Assembly: GCF_001983935.1 (NCBI RefSeq)
Contig: NZ_CP017641.1
Location: 5,427,001-5,491,000, forward strand
Reading direction: 5' to 3'
Length of the DNA: 64,000 nucleotides
From: Fuerstiella marisgermanici
GTDB lineage: Bacteria > Planctomycetota > Planctomycetia > Planctomycetales > Planctomycetaceae
Shown: positions 27,185 to 38,898 of the stretch, in pieces
How the letters are laid out: each line of letters starts with the position of its first letter
Position numbering within the stretch: the stretch's first letter is position 1
Program-made: the position numbers and the translations under genes
Notes under the pieces: generated by a model
What the model saw: only the letters and a program-made list of their open reading frames with translations
What the model was told of the DNA's origin: nothing
The model's database searches: none

Positions 27185-29871
27185 ACAACCTTGGGATCGC
27201 GTTTATTTGGTTGGCCATGCAAGTGACGCTCTTTTGCTTCGTCGTGCTGATGGTGCATCTTGTTGCACGACAACGCAATGCCGGTTCTGCAACGCCGACA
27301 TTCACGGGCTTGCTCCTGATCATCGGCCTGACCGCGACACTGCTTATTCCGATGCCGCGATGGTCGTGGAACACGCCGTCCTCCGAAAAGGCGCTGGCAA
27401 CATCAACAACGAACAGCTCGCAGACAGTAGCGACCGATACGGAAGCTGCCCCGACCGGCGCGACGTTGCCGCCTCAGGAAATGGAGTCCACGTTCGCAGC
27501 GGCCTTCGCTGGCTTTGCCAATACCCTTGGCCGTGAACTCGCCCCAACATCTGATGTGCAGTCTAAGAACGGCCTCTCCTGGACAGGTTGGTTTGCTGTC
27601 GTAGTCCTTGCCATGGTGGCCTTTGGTCTGTTGCGTCTGCTGGTCGGCTGGGTTTCCGTGCGCCGATGTCTGACACGCAGCGCGGTGATCAACTGTCAGT
27701 CCCTGGATGAAACGCTGGACGTATTGCGAGCGGAAATCAACTGTCGCAAGCCTGTGACGATTCTGGAATCGGACGAACTGGCATCGGCCGCAACTGTGGG
27801 ATGGCGTAAGCCTGTCATCCTACTGCCTTCATCGTGGTCAGACTGGACGCCGGAAGAACAGCGCATGGTGCTGGCTCATGAACTGGCACACATCGTTGCT
27901 GACGATGCAGCCGCGTGGATGGCCGCTCAGATCGGACTGCTGCTGCACTTCTATCACCCACTGGTTCACTGGCTGGCGGCTCGACTGCGACTCGAACAGG
28001 AACTCGCCGCTGATGCGAAAGCAGCGGAACTCACGGGAGGATCGCAGTCCTACCTTGTCACTCTGGCCGAACTGGCCGTGCGTGAACCTCATCGTGCGGT
28101 CACGTGGCCGGCACGAGCATTCCTTCCGACCCGAGGCACTCTTTTGAGGAGAATTGAAATGTTGCGAGACAAACCGACCGGCACCGATCGCTCGCCACGT
28201 TGGCGACGGCACTTTGTTATCGCTGTCACCGTGATTGCTGCCATCTTTGTGGCCGGACTTCAGCGTCCGGATTCCGGCGTGGCAGTCGCTCAAACGCCAG
28301 CAGCACAAGCGGCAGCCCCGGCAACTGAGGCCGCCGCGTTCAATCTGGACAGCGTACCGAAGTCTGTCGTTTTGCTGGCGGGGATCCGACCGTTCAGGGT
28401 CGCAGCGCGCGAGGAGATGCAGCCGCTGGTGAAGTTGATGGAAGAGTCGACCGTCGCGGAGAAAACCGGCATTCGCATTGCAGACATCGATCAGTTTCTG
28501 ATCATGGCAGTTCCAAGGGCGAACGTCGACAGGCCGCAGTTGGCCGAACCCGTGTTGGAATTGCGAATGTTGAAGCCGACAGATTTCAGCGGGTTCATGA
28601 AGCAACACATCGGCGTAGGATCCACCAACCAATCCGTCGACGGATTCAGCGTTGTCGCCAATAACAACCCAGTCACAGAACACTCGCGGTGCGCATTCAT
28701 GGTTGACGAACGCACAGTGCTGTTCGGTCCCTGGCACGCCTTGAAGGGTATTCTTGAATCACGTCGCGATGCCGAAGGAGGGCCTGACTGGATGGAACGC
28801 TTGCAGACGGTCGACAAAGGAGATGCTCTGTTTGCCTTTGACGTCATTTTTCTCCGAGGCGAAATGGAACAACAATTCCGGCAACGTCCAAATCCGATGC
28901 TCGGCATGGTGGCACCACTCTGGCAGAACACCAATCAGGTGATCGCCGGTGCCGGGATTGGTGACGAGATGTCATTGAGCGTTCATGGCTGGGGTGACGA
29001 CGAAGCGGCTGCGGAAAAGATTCAGACAACGCTGCAGGCACTGATTCCCGTTGCCAACGGGATGCTGATGGGGGCGAAAGCCTCGGCCCAAAATGCGGAA
29101 GGCCCTGAGAAGAAAGCGATGACGGAATCAATTGCCATCGCCGAAAATGTCATGCCGTCGGTGAAGGTGACTCGCGACGGCAACAAGGTCACGGTCGATG
29201 CAACCGGAGAAGGCATCAAACTGGCCACGATGACCGGCCTGTTGTTGCCAGCCATTCAGGCGTCGCGCGAAGCGGCGCTGCGCACTCAAGGGCAGAACAA
29301 CATTAAGCAGATCTTTCTGGGCCTACACAGCTATTACGACGTAAATGGTAGCTTTCCGCCCGCTGTGTTGCTCGGCCCCGATGGTAAGACGAAATACAGT
29401 TGGCGAGTCGCCATTCTGCCGTACATAGATCAAGCCAACCTGTACAATGCCTATGACCGCAACGAACCGTGGGACGGACCGAACAATCGTAAGCTGCTGG
29501 ATCAGATTCCAGAAACATTGCGAAGTCCCAAAGCGCCAAAAGGCTCGCTCAACACCAGCTATTTTGCACTGGTGGGCGAGCACACGGCCTTTGGCAACGC
29601 ACCTGGAAAGGGGCGATCAATGCTGGACATCACTGACGGTACGTCCATCACCATCATGGTCGTGGAAACGAAACGCGAGACGCCGTGGACGAAGCCGGAG
29701 GACATTCCGTATTCGGCCGACGATCCGCTGCCAAAATTTGGCGGATATCACGAAGGCGGGTTTCAGGTGGGCATTGCAGATGGACGGGTTCGGTTCGTCT
29801 CTGAGAACATCGACATGACGCTGCTCAGATCCCTGATCACCTGCGATGGCGGTGAGGTAGTCAACTTCTGA
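27181..29871 (+). CDS. M56 (BlaR1-type) membrane metallopeptidase fused to a DUF1559 domain
   Basis: The 896-residue protein starts with several membrane segments (residues 5-30, 38-58, about 138-160). The M56 zinc site HELAH is at 233-237 (MVLAHELAHIVADD), with EQELAADAKA downstream as the likely third-ligand region. A membrane segment at about 343-361 (FVIAVTVIAAIFVAGL) leads to an extracytoplasmic part. Residues about 375-690 form an unrecognised domain (DSVPKSVVLLAGIRPFRVA). The last 200 residues are DUF1559-like (NNIKQIFLGLHSYYDVNG, SWRVAILPYIDQ, GIADGRVRFVSENID), but lack the usual pilin-type N-terminus. BlaR1 proteins carry a penicillin-binding sensor there; DUF1559 takes its place. 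It is coupled to the BlaI-type gene, so a sensor-protease role is likely. The signal is unknown. Confidence 0.88.
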   Translation: MNNLGIAFIWLAMQVTLFCFVVLMVHLVARQRNAGSATPTFTGLLLIIGLTATLLIPMPRWSWNTPSSEKALATSTTNSSQTVATDTEAAPTGATLPPQEMESTFAAAFAGFANTLGRELAPTSDVQSKNGLSWTGWFAVVVLAMVAFGLLRLLVGWVSVRRCLTRSAVINCQSLDETLDVLRAEINCRKPVTILESDELASAATVGWRKPVILLPSSWSDWTPEEQRMVLAHELAHIVADDAAAWMAAQIGLLLHFYHPLVHWLAARLRLEQELAADAKAAELTGGSQSYLVTLAELAVREPHRAVTWPARAFLPTRGTLLRRIEMLRDKPTGTDRSPRWRRHFVIAVTVIAAIFVAGLQRPDSGVAVAQTPAAQAAAPATEAAAFNLDSVPKSVVLLAGIRPFRVAAREEMQPLVKLMEESTVAEKTGIRIADIDQFLIMAVPRANVDRPQLAEPVLELRMLKPTDFSGFMKQHIGVGSTNQSVDGFSVVANNNPVTEHSRCAFMVDERTVLFGPWHALKGILESRRDAEGGPDWMERLQTVDKGDALFAFDVIFLRGEMEQQFRQRPNPMLGMVAPLWQNTNQVIAGAGIGDEMSLSVHGWGDDEAAAEKIQTTLQALIPVANGMLMGAKASAQNAEGPEKKAMTESIAIAENVMPSVKVTRDGNKVTVDATGEGIKLATMTGLLLPAIQASREAALRTQGQNNIKQIFLGLHSYYDVNGSFPPAVLLGPDGKTKYSWRVAILPYIDQANLYNAYDRNEPWDGPNNRKLLDQIPETLRSPKAPKGSLNTSYFALVGEHTAFGNAPGKGRSMLDITDGTSITIMVVETKRETPWTKPEDIPYSADDPLPKFGGYHEGGFQVGIADGRVRFVSENIDMTLLRSLITCDGGEVVNF

Positions 29872-29897
29872 ACCAGCCGGTCAGCCACCATTGAACG

Positions 29898-29928
29898 GAA
29901 GCCCGGCATCTCAAAAGTGCCGGGCTTC
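29898..29928 (+). terminator. Terminator after the BlaI-M56 operon
   Basis: An 11-base perfect stem, GAAGCCCGGCA / TGCCGGGCTTC, with a 9-base loop, 27 bases after the M56 stop codon. The following sequence (TATGTTAAG) is only mildly T-rich. Confidence 0.75.
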
Positions 29929-30175
29929 TATGTTAAGTACGCAAAAGGACATCAGCGGCATGCCGTTGGCGGTACACGCTCGCCGTGCATGACGTGCAAA
30001 GTCAACAATTTCTTCGTGAGAATTGCATTCCAACTTCTGGGGAAGTTACAATCGGAAATTGTTAGCTTTATTACCGCATACGAAGAGCGGCACATTCTCC
30101 GGGAAAGACAAACTGTCCGCCGTAGAATGTCGCTTCGTGTTTTTTCATTCTTCCTTCAATCTCAAAGGACACGTC

Positions 30176-31195
30176 ATGCGTAGTTTTCATCTCACGAGAA
30201 GCGGCCGCCAACGGGCGTTTACGCTAATCGAATTGCTGGTTGTGATTGCGATTATTGCAATCTTGATTGCTTTGCTACTTCCTGCGGTGCAGCAGGCACG
30301 CGAGGCGGCACGGCGAACGCAATGCAAAAATAACCTGAAGCAGGTTATGCTCGCGTTGCATAATTACCATGACGTCCATACGACGTTTTCGCAGGGACAA
30401 TCACCAAGGCAGCCGATTGAGCACTGTTGTGGTGGTAACTGGCGCGTACAGGCTCTGCCGTATATCGACCAGGCGAATGTGTACAACAGCATCGACTTCA
30501 GCGGCAACTACAACTTCGGCGGCAGCCCCGCCGGCCATTATGCAGCGTACCGTGGAGGTGCTGAAATTCTGGCGGGTCTCACCGTGCCGGGCTTCGTCTG
30601 CCCCTCAAGCCCGCTCCCGACTAACGACTCTTCTGTCGTCAATAACCCACAGCTGGGGCAGACCCATCATTACGTCGGAATTTCCGGGGCGCTGGGCGTC
30701 GGTAGAGGCAGCGATATTACGACCGACTATGGCGGCATTGTGCGAGGCAACGGAATGCTGGGGGTAAATCGGCATGCGAAGATACGCGATGCAATTGATG
30801 GCACCTCGAACACGATCATGGTCTCAGAACAGTCTGCGGACGTAAATGTCGACGGCAACATCAAGAACCTGACCAGCAACTACTATGGGGGCTGGTCTGG
30901 TCAGGCCGGCGGCATCGCCACCGACAGGGCAGGCCGTCCTCACTGGGGAGCTGGCACAACCTGTCTGCGGTATCCAATCAACCATGGCATCGGCAAACAA
31001 CTCGTTGCTGCGGCGTCCATCCCTGGTGCAGACAATACCTGGGACTTCAACACAATTGTGAACTCATTCCATACAGGCGGGATTCAAGTCGGCATGGGAG
31101 ATGGCAGCGTGCGTTTTATCTCTGAGAACCTCGATTTCGGAACCTTGCAAAGGCTTTGTTCCATGAACGATGGTGAGGTCGTTGGTGAATTCTGA
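30176..31195 (+). CDS. DUF1559 protein with type IV pilin-like N-terminus
   Basis: The 339-residue protein starts with a basic leader, then AFTLIELLVVIAIIAIL, the classical prepilin cleavage and methylation signal (cleavage before Phe16, Glu at mature position 5). The following LLPAVQQAREAARR, then CKNNLKQVMLALHNYHD, is the standard DUF1559 start. DUF1559 proteins are very numerous in planctomycetes; they are assembled or anchored through the pilin helix, and their function is unsettled. The C-terminal FHTGGIQVGMGDGSVRFISE is the typical end. AAAGGA precedes the ATG at 30176; the frame is open further upstream but has no family similarity there. It shares the DUF1559 domain with the M56 protein directly upstream. 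Confidence 0.92.
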   Translation: MRSFHLTRSGRQRAFTLIELLVVIAIIAILIALLLPAVQQAREAARRTQCKNNLKQVMLALHNYHDVHTTFSQGQSPRQPIEHCCGGNWRVQALPYIDQANVYNSIDFSGNYNFGGSPAGHYAAYRGGAEILAGLTVPGFVCPSSPLPTNDSSVVNNPQLGQTHHYVGISGALGVGRGSDITTDYGGIVRGNGMLGVNRHAKIRDAIDGTSNTIMVSEQSADVNVDGNIKNLTSNYYGGWSGQAGGIATDRAGRPHWGAGTTCLRYPINHGIGKQLVAAASIPGADNTWDFNTIVNSFHTGGIQVGMGDGSVRFISENLDFGTLQRLCSMNDGEVVGEF

Positions 31196-31240
31196 ACGAA
31201 AACCGTTCACCGTCACCGTGGTTCATTCTTGATATCTCAG

Positions 31241-31278
31241 GCCGGTTGGTTTGAAACAACGGTTTCAGGCTAACCGGC
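31241..31278 (+). terminator. Nested hairpin after the DUF1559 gene
   Basis: An outer perfect stem GCCGGTT / AACCGGC (31241-31247, 31272-31278) encloses an inner stem TGAAAC / GTTTCA (31252-31257, 31262-31267). TTCTTGTG follows. It is 45 bases past the DUF1559 stop and 58 before the lipoprotein gene, so it may be a weak terminator or a processing site. Confidence 0.55.
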
Positions 31279-31336
31279 TTCTTGTGTCCGTCGTTGCAGC
31301 TAATTTGCCAAGGAAAGCTTAGAAGGTCAAACGATC

Positions 31337-31768
31337 ATGCGAAATGCGAAATTCACAGCAATCGCGACAGTATTTTGCCTGTTGCCGCTCACCCATCTCG
31401 GTTGCGGCGGTGGCGGCAAGGACATTGGTCCTACTGGAACCGTTGAGGGAACGGTAACTTTGGGCGGTAAGCCACTCACCAAAGGTTCTATCGTGTTTTA
31501 CGATAAAGGCACTGGCAATAGTGGCGGTGCCGATTTGGATGCCGACGGGAAGTTCAAGTTTACGACTCCAATCCCGGTAGGCACATACGCCGTATCGTTT
31601 CCTGCAGCGGCAATGTCGGCTCCTCCACCCGATGATCCAGAGGCGGACAAGCTTGCCAATCAGGGCAGCGGTGTACCCGTGAAGTATCAGGATGGAAACA
31701 CGTCCGGCATCACGGCTGAGGTCAAAGAACAGGATGAACCAAACACATACACGTTCGAACTAAAATAG
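31337..31768 (+). CDS. Small lipoprotein with carboxypeptidase-regulatory-like fold
   Basis: The 143-residue protein has a signal sequence ending in a lipobox-like LTHLGC (Cys23), followed by a Gly run, so it should be lipid-anchored. The mature part (TVEGTVTLGGKPLTKGSIVF, then GKFKFTTPIPVGTYAVSF) is the seven-stranded carboxypeptidase regulatory or transthyretin-like beta-sandwich that is common in planctomycete lipoproteins. Such genes usually sit directly after DUF1559 genes, as here, suggesting they work together at the cell surface; the role is unknown. AAGGAAAG and GAAGG motifs precede the ATG at 31337. It may be co-transcribed with the two CRTAC1-type genes, which start 30 bases later. 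Confidence 0.85.
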   Translation: MRNAKFTAIATVFCLLPLTHLGCGGGGKDIGPTGTVEGTVTLGGKPLTKGSIVFYDKGTGNSGGADLDADGKFKFTTPIPVGTYAVSFPAAAMSAPPPDDPEADKLANQGSGVPVKYQDGNTSGITAEVKEQDEPNTYTFELK

Positions 31769-31798
31769 ACCTGTTCCATTGGGTACTGCGCCACCGAC

Positions 31799-34788
31799 AT
31801 GCCTTCACACGTCGAGAACGATTCACATGATGAGTCTGAATCTCAAAGCGGGTCCTGGCGGCGGCAGCTCTCCATCCTGGGTGGCGCATCGCTGCTGTTG
31901 ATTAGCTGCCTTGTATGGTCCTCCCGCGGATCAGCACCGTCCAACGAAACACTGGTCGGCGCTGAAGCTGCCGTGGCGACAGGTGACATCCGAACTGCAG
32001 AACAACTGTCGCAGGAAATCCTGCGACAGTATCCGCTCAATAGTCGTGCCCGGCTGGTATATGCCAAGTGCCTGCAGGCACGGAATCGTCCTGAAGAAGC
32101 AATCGAATTGTTACGGGATATTGCGATCGCAGAGTCGCCTCAATCGGCCGAAGCCGCCCGGCTGGCAGGCGACATCCTCTTTCTGACACTCTACCGTCCG
32201 TCCGAAGCGAACGATCAATACAGGCAGGCACTCAAGTGCGATCCGGCATCAGTGGAAGCGAACGATCGCCTTTCCGTACTGCTGGCTGTCACCGGACAAT
32301 GGTGGGAACACATTCCCGTGCGGCTCGCGACGCTGCGAGAAGGGCGATTTAACGCGATGGATCTGCTGGTCCTCGCGCTGGCGGACAAAGCGCTCTTAAA
32401 TCCGGAACTTGCAGAGCAGATGGCAAGAGTCTCGCCGGACGATCCGTTCGTTCTGTTGGCAAATGCGCGGTTGGCCATCGAAGACGAACAACACGACGCG
32501 GCTATCAGGCTGCTCACGCGAGCCGTCGCTCAGAACAACGATCTTGTTCAGGCTCAAGTGATGCTGGGTACGGCGTACTTTGAACAGAGAGACGAGATTC
32601 GATTTGCAGACTGGCTGCGCGAACTTCCGCTATCTGCCGACGAACATCCGAGTATCTGGACTCTTCGCGGAAAATGGGCTCTGCACCGAGAGGAGCCGGA
32701 GACTGCACTACGCTGTTTCTGCGAGGCGGTTCAACGAGATCCCAATCATTCGGACGCAATGTATCAGGCTGGCCGAATTCTGGAATCAATGGACCGCAGC
32801 GCAGACGCTGCTCCATTTTTTCAAAGAGCGTCGCGGTTGCAGGAATTTAGCAATGCCGTAAAAACCGCCGACAGTGAGGACGCTCTTGCGGAAATCCGCC
32901 GCACAGCGGAGCTGGCAGAATCGCTGGGAAACTTCTGGGAAGCATGGGCCTGGGCCACAATCGCCGCATCGCACCAAAGCCGCCCCGCGTGGGCTTATGA
33001 AATCGCATCACGTCTGACGCCTCTGCGGTCTACGCTGCGACTCCAAAGAACTCTTGCGAAACACAACCCTGTAAATTCGTTCGATTACAAAAACCTGCCT
33101 TTGATTGAAACAATCGATCAGACGACAGAAACGAACGCTACAGAATCGCCCCGGATTTCAAACGAGCAATTTGTTTTTCGCGATCGAGCCGCTTCGGCGG
33201 GCATCGACTTTCAGTATTTCAATGGTTCGCACGATGTTGCCGAAGGCGTGCGGCACATGTACGAAGTCATGGGAGGCGGCGTTTCTGTACTGGACTTCAA
33301 TGGCGACAACCGGCCCGATATTTTTCTGACGCAAGGTAGTCGCTGGCCCATTAAAGAATCGAATCATGAATTTCTCGACCGTTTGTATCTGCACGCCGGT
33401 GACGGCCACTTCGTTGATGTCACCCAGAATTGCGGCATTGTTGAAAGCGGGTTCAGCCAGGGAACAACGGTGGGAGATTTCGATTCCGACGGATTCCCCG
33501 ACCTTCTGGTCGCTAACATTGGCCGCAACCGTTTGTTCCGCAACAACGGCGACGGCACGTTTCGTGACATGAGTCAAGAAGTCCGCTTCAATGATGATGC
33601 CTGGTCCACAAGCTGCGCTATCGCTGACATGACGGGGGACGGACACCCGGAAATTTTCGTCGTGAATTATCTTGCTGGTAAAGACGTCTTTACACGAACC
33701 TGTGGGCCACAACTCGACCGGGTTTGCCTGCCCCAGCATTTCCCAGCCGCCACCGATCAACTGCTATGGAACCTCGGCAACGAGCAGTTTCAGGACGTTA
33801 CCCATTCGTCCGGCATCACTGTGGACAACGGCAAAGGATTGGGCATTGTGGTTGGCTCATTCGGCGACGGCCCCGGTTTGGACGTCTTTGTCGGCAATGA
33901 CACGGTGTCCAATTTCTACTTCAAAAACCAGGGTAATGATTCCAACAACGCACCCCGTTTCCAGGAAACGGCAATGGTCTCAGGGCTGGCCGTCAATGGC
34001 CGCGGGACCGCTCAGGCATGCATGGGTATCGCGGCCGGCGATGCCGATGGAGATGGCGCGACTGATCTGTTTGTCACCAACTTTCACGGCGAATCCAATA
34101 CGCTGTATCGTCAACTGGGCGGTGGCGTTTTTGAGGACAGCACGCTGCGTAACCGACTGCGTCAGCCAAGCCTTTCGAAACTGGGTTTTGGTACTCAGTT
34201 TCTGGACGCGGATCTCGACGGGCGGCTCGACTTGGTCGTCGCCAATGGGCACATCGACAATAACAGCGACGATGGTCGGACCGATTATCAAATGCGGCCT
34301 CAGTTTTTCGTCAACCAGGGATCCGCGGGGTTCCTCGAAGTCAGCCCACAGACACTGGGGCCGTATTTTGAAAATAAGGTTCTGGGGAGAGCATTAGCGC
34401 GAGCCGATTGGAATTGCGACGGTCAACCGGACTTCGTCGTGACTCACCTTGATGCACCCGTTTCTCTCATGGAGAACATGACGCGGCCGAGCGGTAACTT
34501 TGTCGTGATTGACCTGCACGGAGTGCGCTCCAGCCGCGATGCGATAGGTACTATGGTGCAGGTCGAAACAGCAAATCGAACTCTGACTCAACAACTTACG
34601 GCGGGGGACGGATTCCAGGCCAGTAATCAACGAGTGCTGATGTTCGGTTTGGGTGAAGACAAAGCAATTCGAAAGTTGACCGTCCGCTGGCCATCCGCCC
34701 AACGAAATGAATATCGAGAACTGCCTGTTAACACCCGCCTGTCAATCGTCGAAGGTCGGCAGACGGTGTTCGACGTGCCGCACGAAAG

Positions 34789-34792
<4 letters not shown>
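31799..34792 (+). CDS. CRTAC1-type protein: TPR, FG-GAP/VCBS repeats and ASPIC/UnbV domain
   Basis: This 997-residue protein has one N-terminal membrane segment (LSILGGASLLLISCLVW) and then a TPR region (about residues 55-400), with motifs such as SRARLVYAKCLQARNRPEEA. From about residue 500 come calcium-site repeats: DFNGDNRPDIFLTQG, DFDSDGFPDLLVANIG, DADGDGATDLFVTNF, DADLDGRLDLVVANGH. These build an integrin-like beta-propeller. The C-terminus (about 914-985, SSRDAIGTMVQVE, then LTAGDGFQASNQRVLMFGLG) is the ASPIC/UnbV domain. It should sit outside the cytoplasm, anchored by the N-terminal helix. Binding partner and role are unknown. It overlaps the next gene, a paralogue of nearly equal length, by four bases. 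Confidence 0.9.
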
Positions 34793-37773
<2,981 letters not shown>

Positions 37774-37966
37774 GGTCTCCCCGCCAGCAAAATGTGACAT
37801 TACAAGGGTCACTACTGCCGCTTTCAGAGCGATCCGCAAAACCGGCGCCCCTGATTCTCTGAGACAGGGTGGTAGAATCCCCCGGAAGTTTTCCCCGCCG
37901 GAAGAATCCCGCATCATCCAGTTCTCCGACTGTCTTTGCCGTGACGAAGTAAGGTTCGTCAGATGA

Positions 37967-38440
37967 ATGCGGGCTCAACAGAATTCGACATCCGCGCCTG
38001 CTGCTGCGCCAAAGATGTCATTACGGAGTCCTCGCCGAACGATGCAGATTCAATCGCCCACTCCCGTCTCCCGCATATACTCCATAGACAAAATGCACCC
38101 GGCTGCAGGCAGCCGCGCGGCCCCATTGAAGTGTTGCAACGGACAATTCAAAAATGGCGTCGCAAAACGGGACCAGTTTCGATCTGACTACGACCAGCTC
38201 GTCACTCAACTTAGTCCGCGAGAACGTGAGGTATATCAGTTGTTGCTGCAGGGGCATGAAAGTAAGCAGATTGCGTTGCTGTTGAGCATCAGTCCCAGCA
38301 CTGCAGAAAAACATCGCCTGGCGGTTGTGCGGAAAATGCAGACCGAGAACGTGGTGCAGCTTCTGATTCAGAAGTTCGAAGCCACCGGCACCTTGTGCGA
38401 CTATGCCAACGTCAGCACGCCGCAGACGAAAGCCGCTTGA
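37967..38440 (+). CDS. LuxR/FixJ-type helix-turn-helix protein without a receiver domain
   Basis: The 157-residue protein carries a clear LuxR-type DNA-binding domain (about residues 80-140): LSPREREVYQLLLQGHESKQ, then IALLLSISPSTAEKHRLAVV. The first 75 residues are basic and low in structure (PAAAPKMSLRSPRRTMQ) and do not resemble a response-regulator receiver, so either this is a HTH-only regulator or the true start is later, for example the Met near residue 43. AAGG precedes the ATG at 37967 at a long distance. A Thr-Ala-Glu-Lys-His recognition helix is usual for FixJ relatives. It stands alone between the CRTAC1 pair and the export-like operon, and could control either; nothing shows which. 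Confidence 0.7.
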   Translation: MRAQQNSTSAPAAAPKMSLRSPRRTMQIQSPTPVSRIYSIDKMHPAAGSRAAPLKCCNGQFKNGVAKRDQFRSDYDQLVTQLSPREREVYQLLLQGHESKQIALLLSISPSTAEKHRLAVVRKMQTENVVQLLIQKFEATGTLCDYANVSTPQTKAA

Positions 38441-38898
38441 AGAGTCCACGCTCCGGACTCTGAAGACATCGAAGACACCTCCCTCCTTCGCAGCAACGCT
38501 AAACACCGGCAACTGGTTACCGTTGTTCCATTTCGTCCACTTTGGTCGATCGCGAAGGAGGGATTTTTATGCGCGGCGCTCGCGGGGAATAACCGGCGCA
38601 CAACGGCCAGCAGCTATGACTACACGCACCCAATACTTCCGCATAATTGGTACAGCCTGCCGAGGGGCTGGTTCGTTTTGACGGCGCGTGTTCATCACTC
38701 AAAACGTTGGTGAATCGGCAGCAATCGCGGAACGCGACGTTCGAAGTGGAGAATTTCGCTATTACTCGCGAGGGTTTCATCCGCCGATGCTCAAAATTAC
38801 TGGCACCTCTCTGCGGGTTTCTACGGCCTGGTACACCCGCACAATTTTGGACAACGCCGGAAGCGAGGTTGCTTCCCATGGCGACGACGGAGTGATTC
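38441..38898. other. Non-coding gap before the TolC-like gene
   Basis: About 460 bases without a believable gene; small open frames on both strands lack a start signal or family resemblance. At the downstream end there is a hairpin, listed separately, and a good ribosome binding site GGAG (38889-38892), seven bases before the ATG at 38899. Promoter elements were not identified with confidence. Confidence 0.5.
38855..38883 (+). promoter_or_regulatory. Leader hairpin before the TolC-like gene
   Basis: GGAAGC-GAGGTT-GCTTCC forms a perfect 6-base stem, extended by CGCC / GGCG outside with a 3-base bulge (38855-38883). It ends 15 bases before the start codon and next to the ribosome binding site, where it could affect translation or mRNA stability. 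No T run follows, so it is not a terminator. Confidence 0.4.

Noticed and set aside
27838-28737. 299-codon open frame antisense to the M56 gene
   Set aside because: It overlaps the HELAH-coding region on the other strand and reads as Arg/Cys/His-rich filler.
26801-29871. Beta-lactam resistance operon
   Set aside because: The BlaI/M56 pair alone does not show this: no beta-lactamase or penicillin-binding sensor domain is present.
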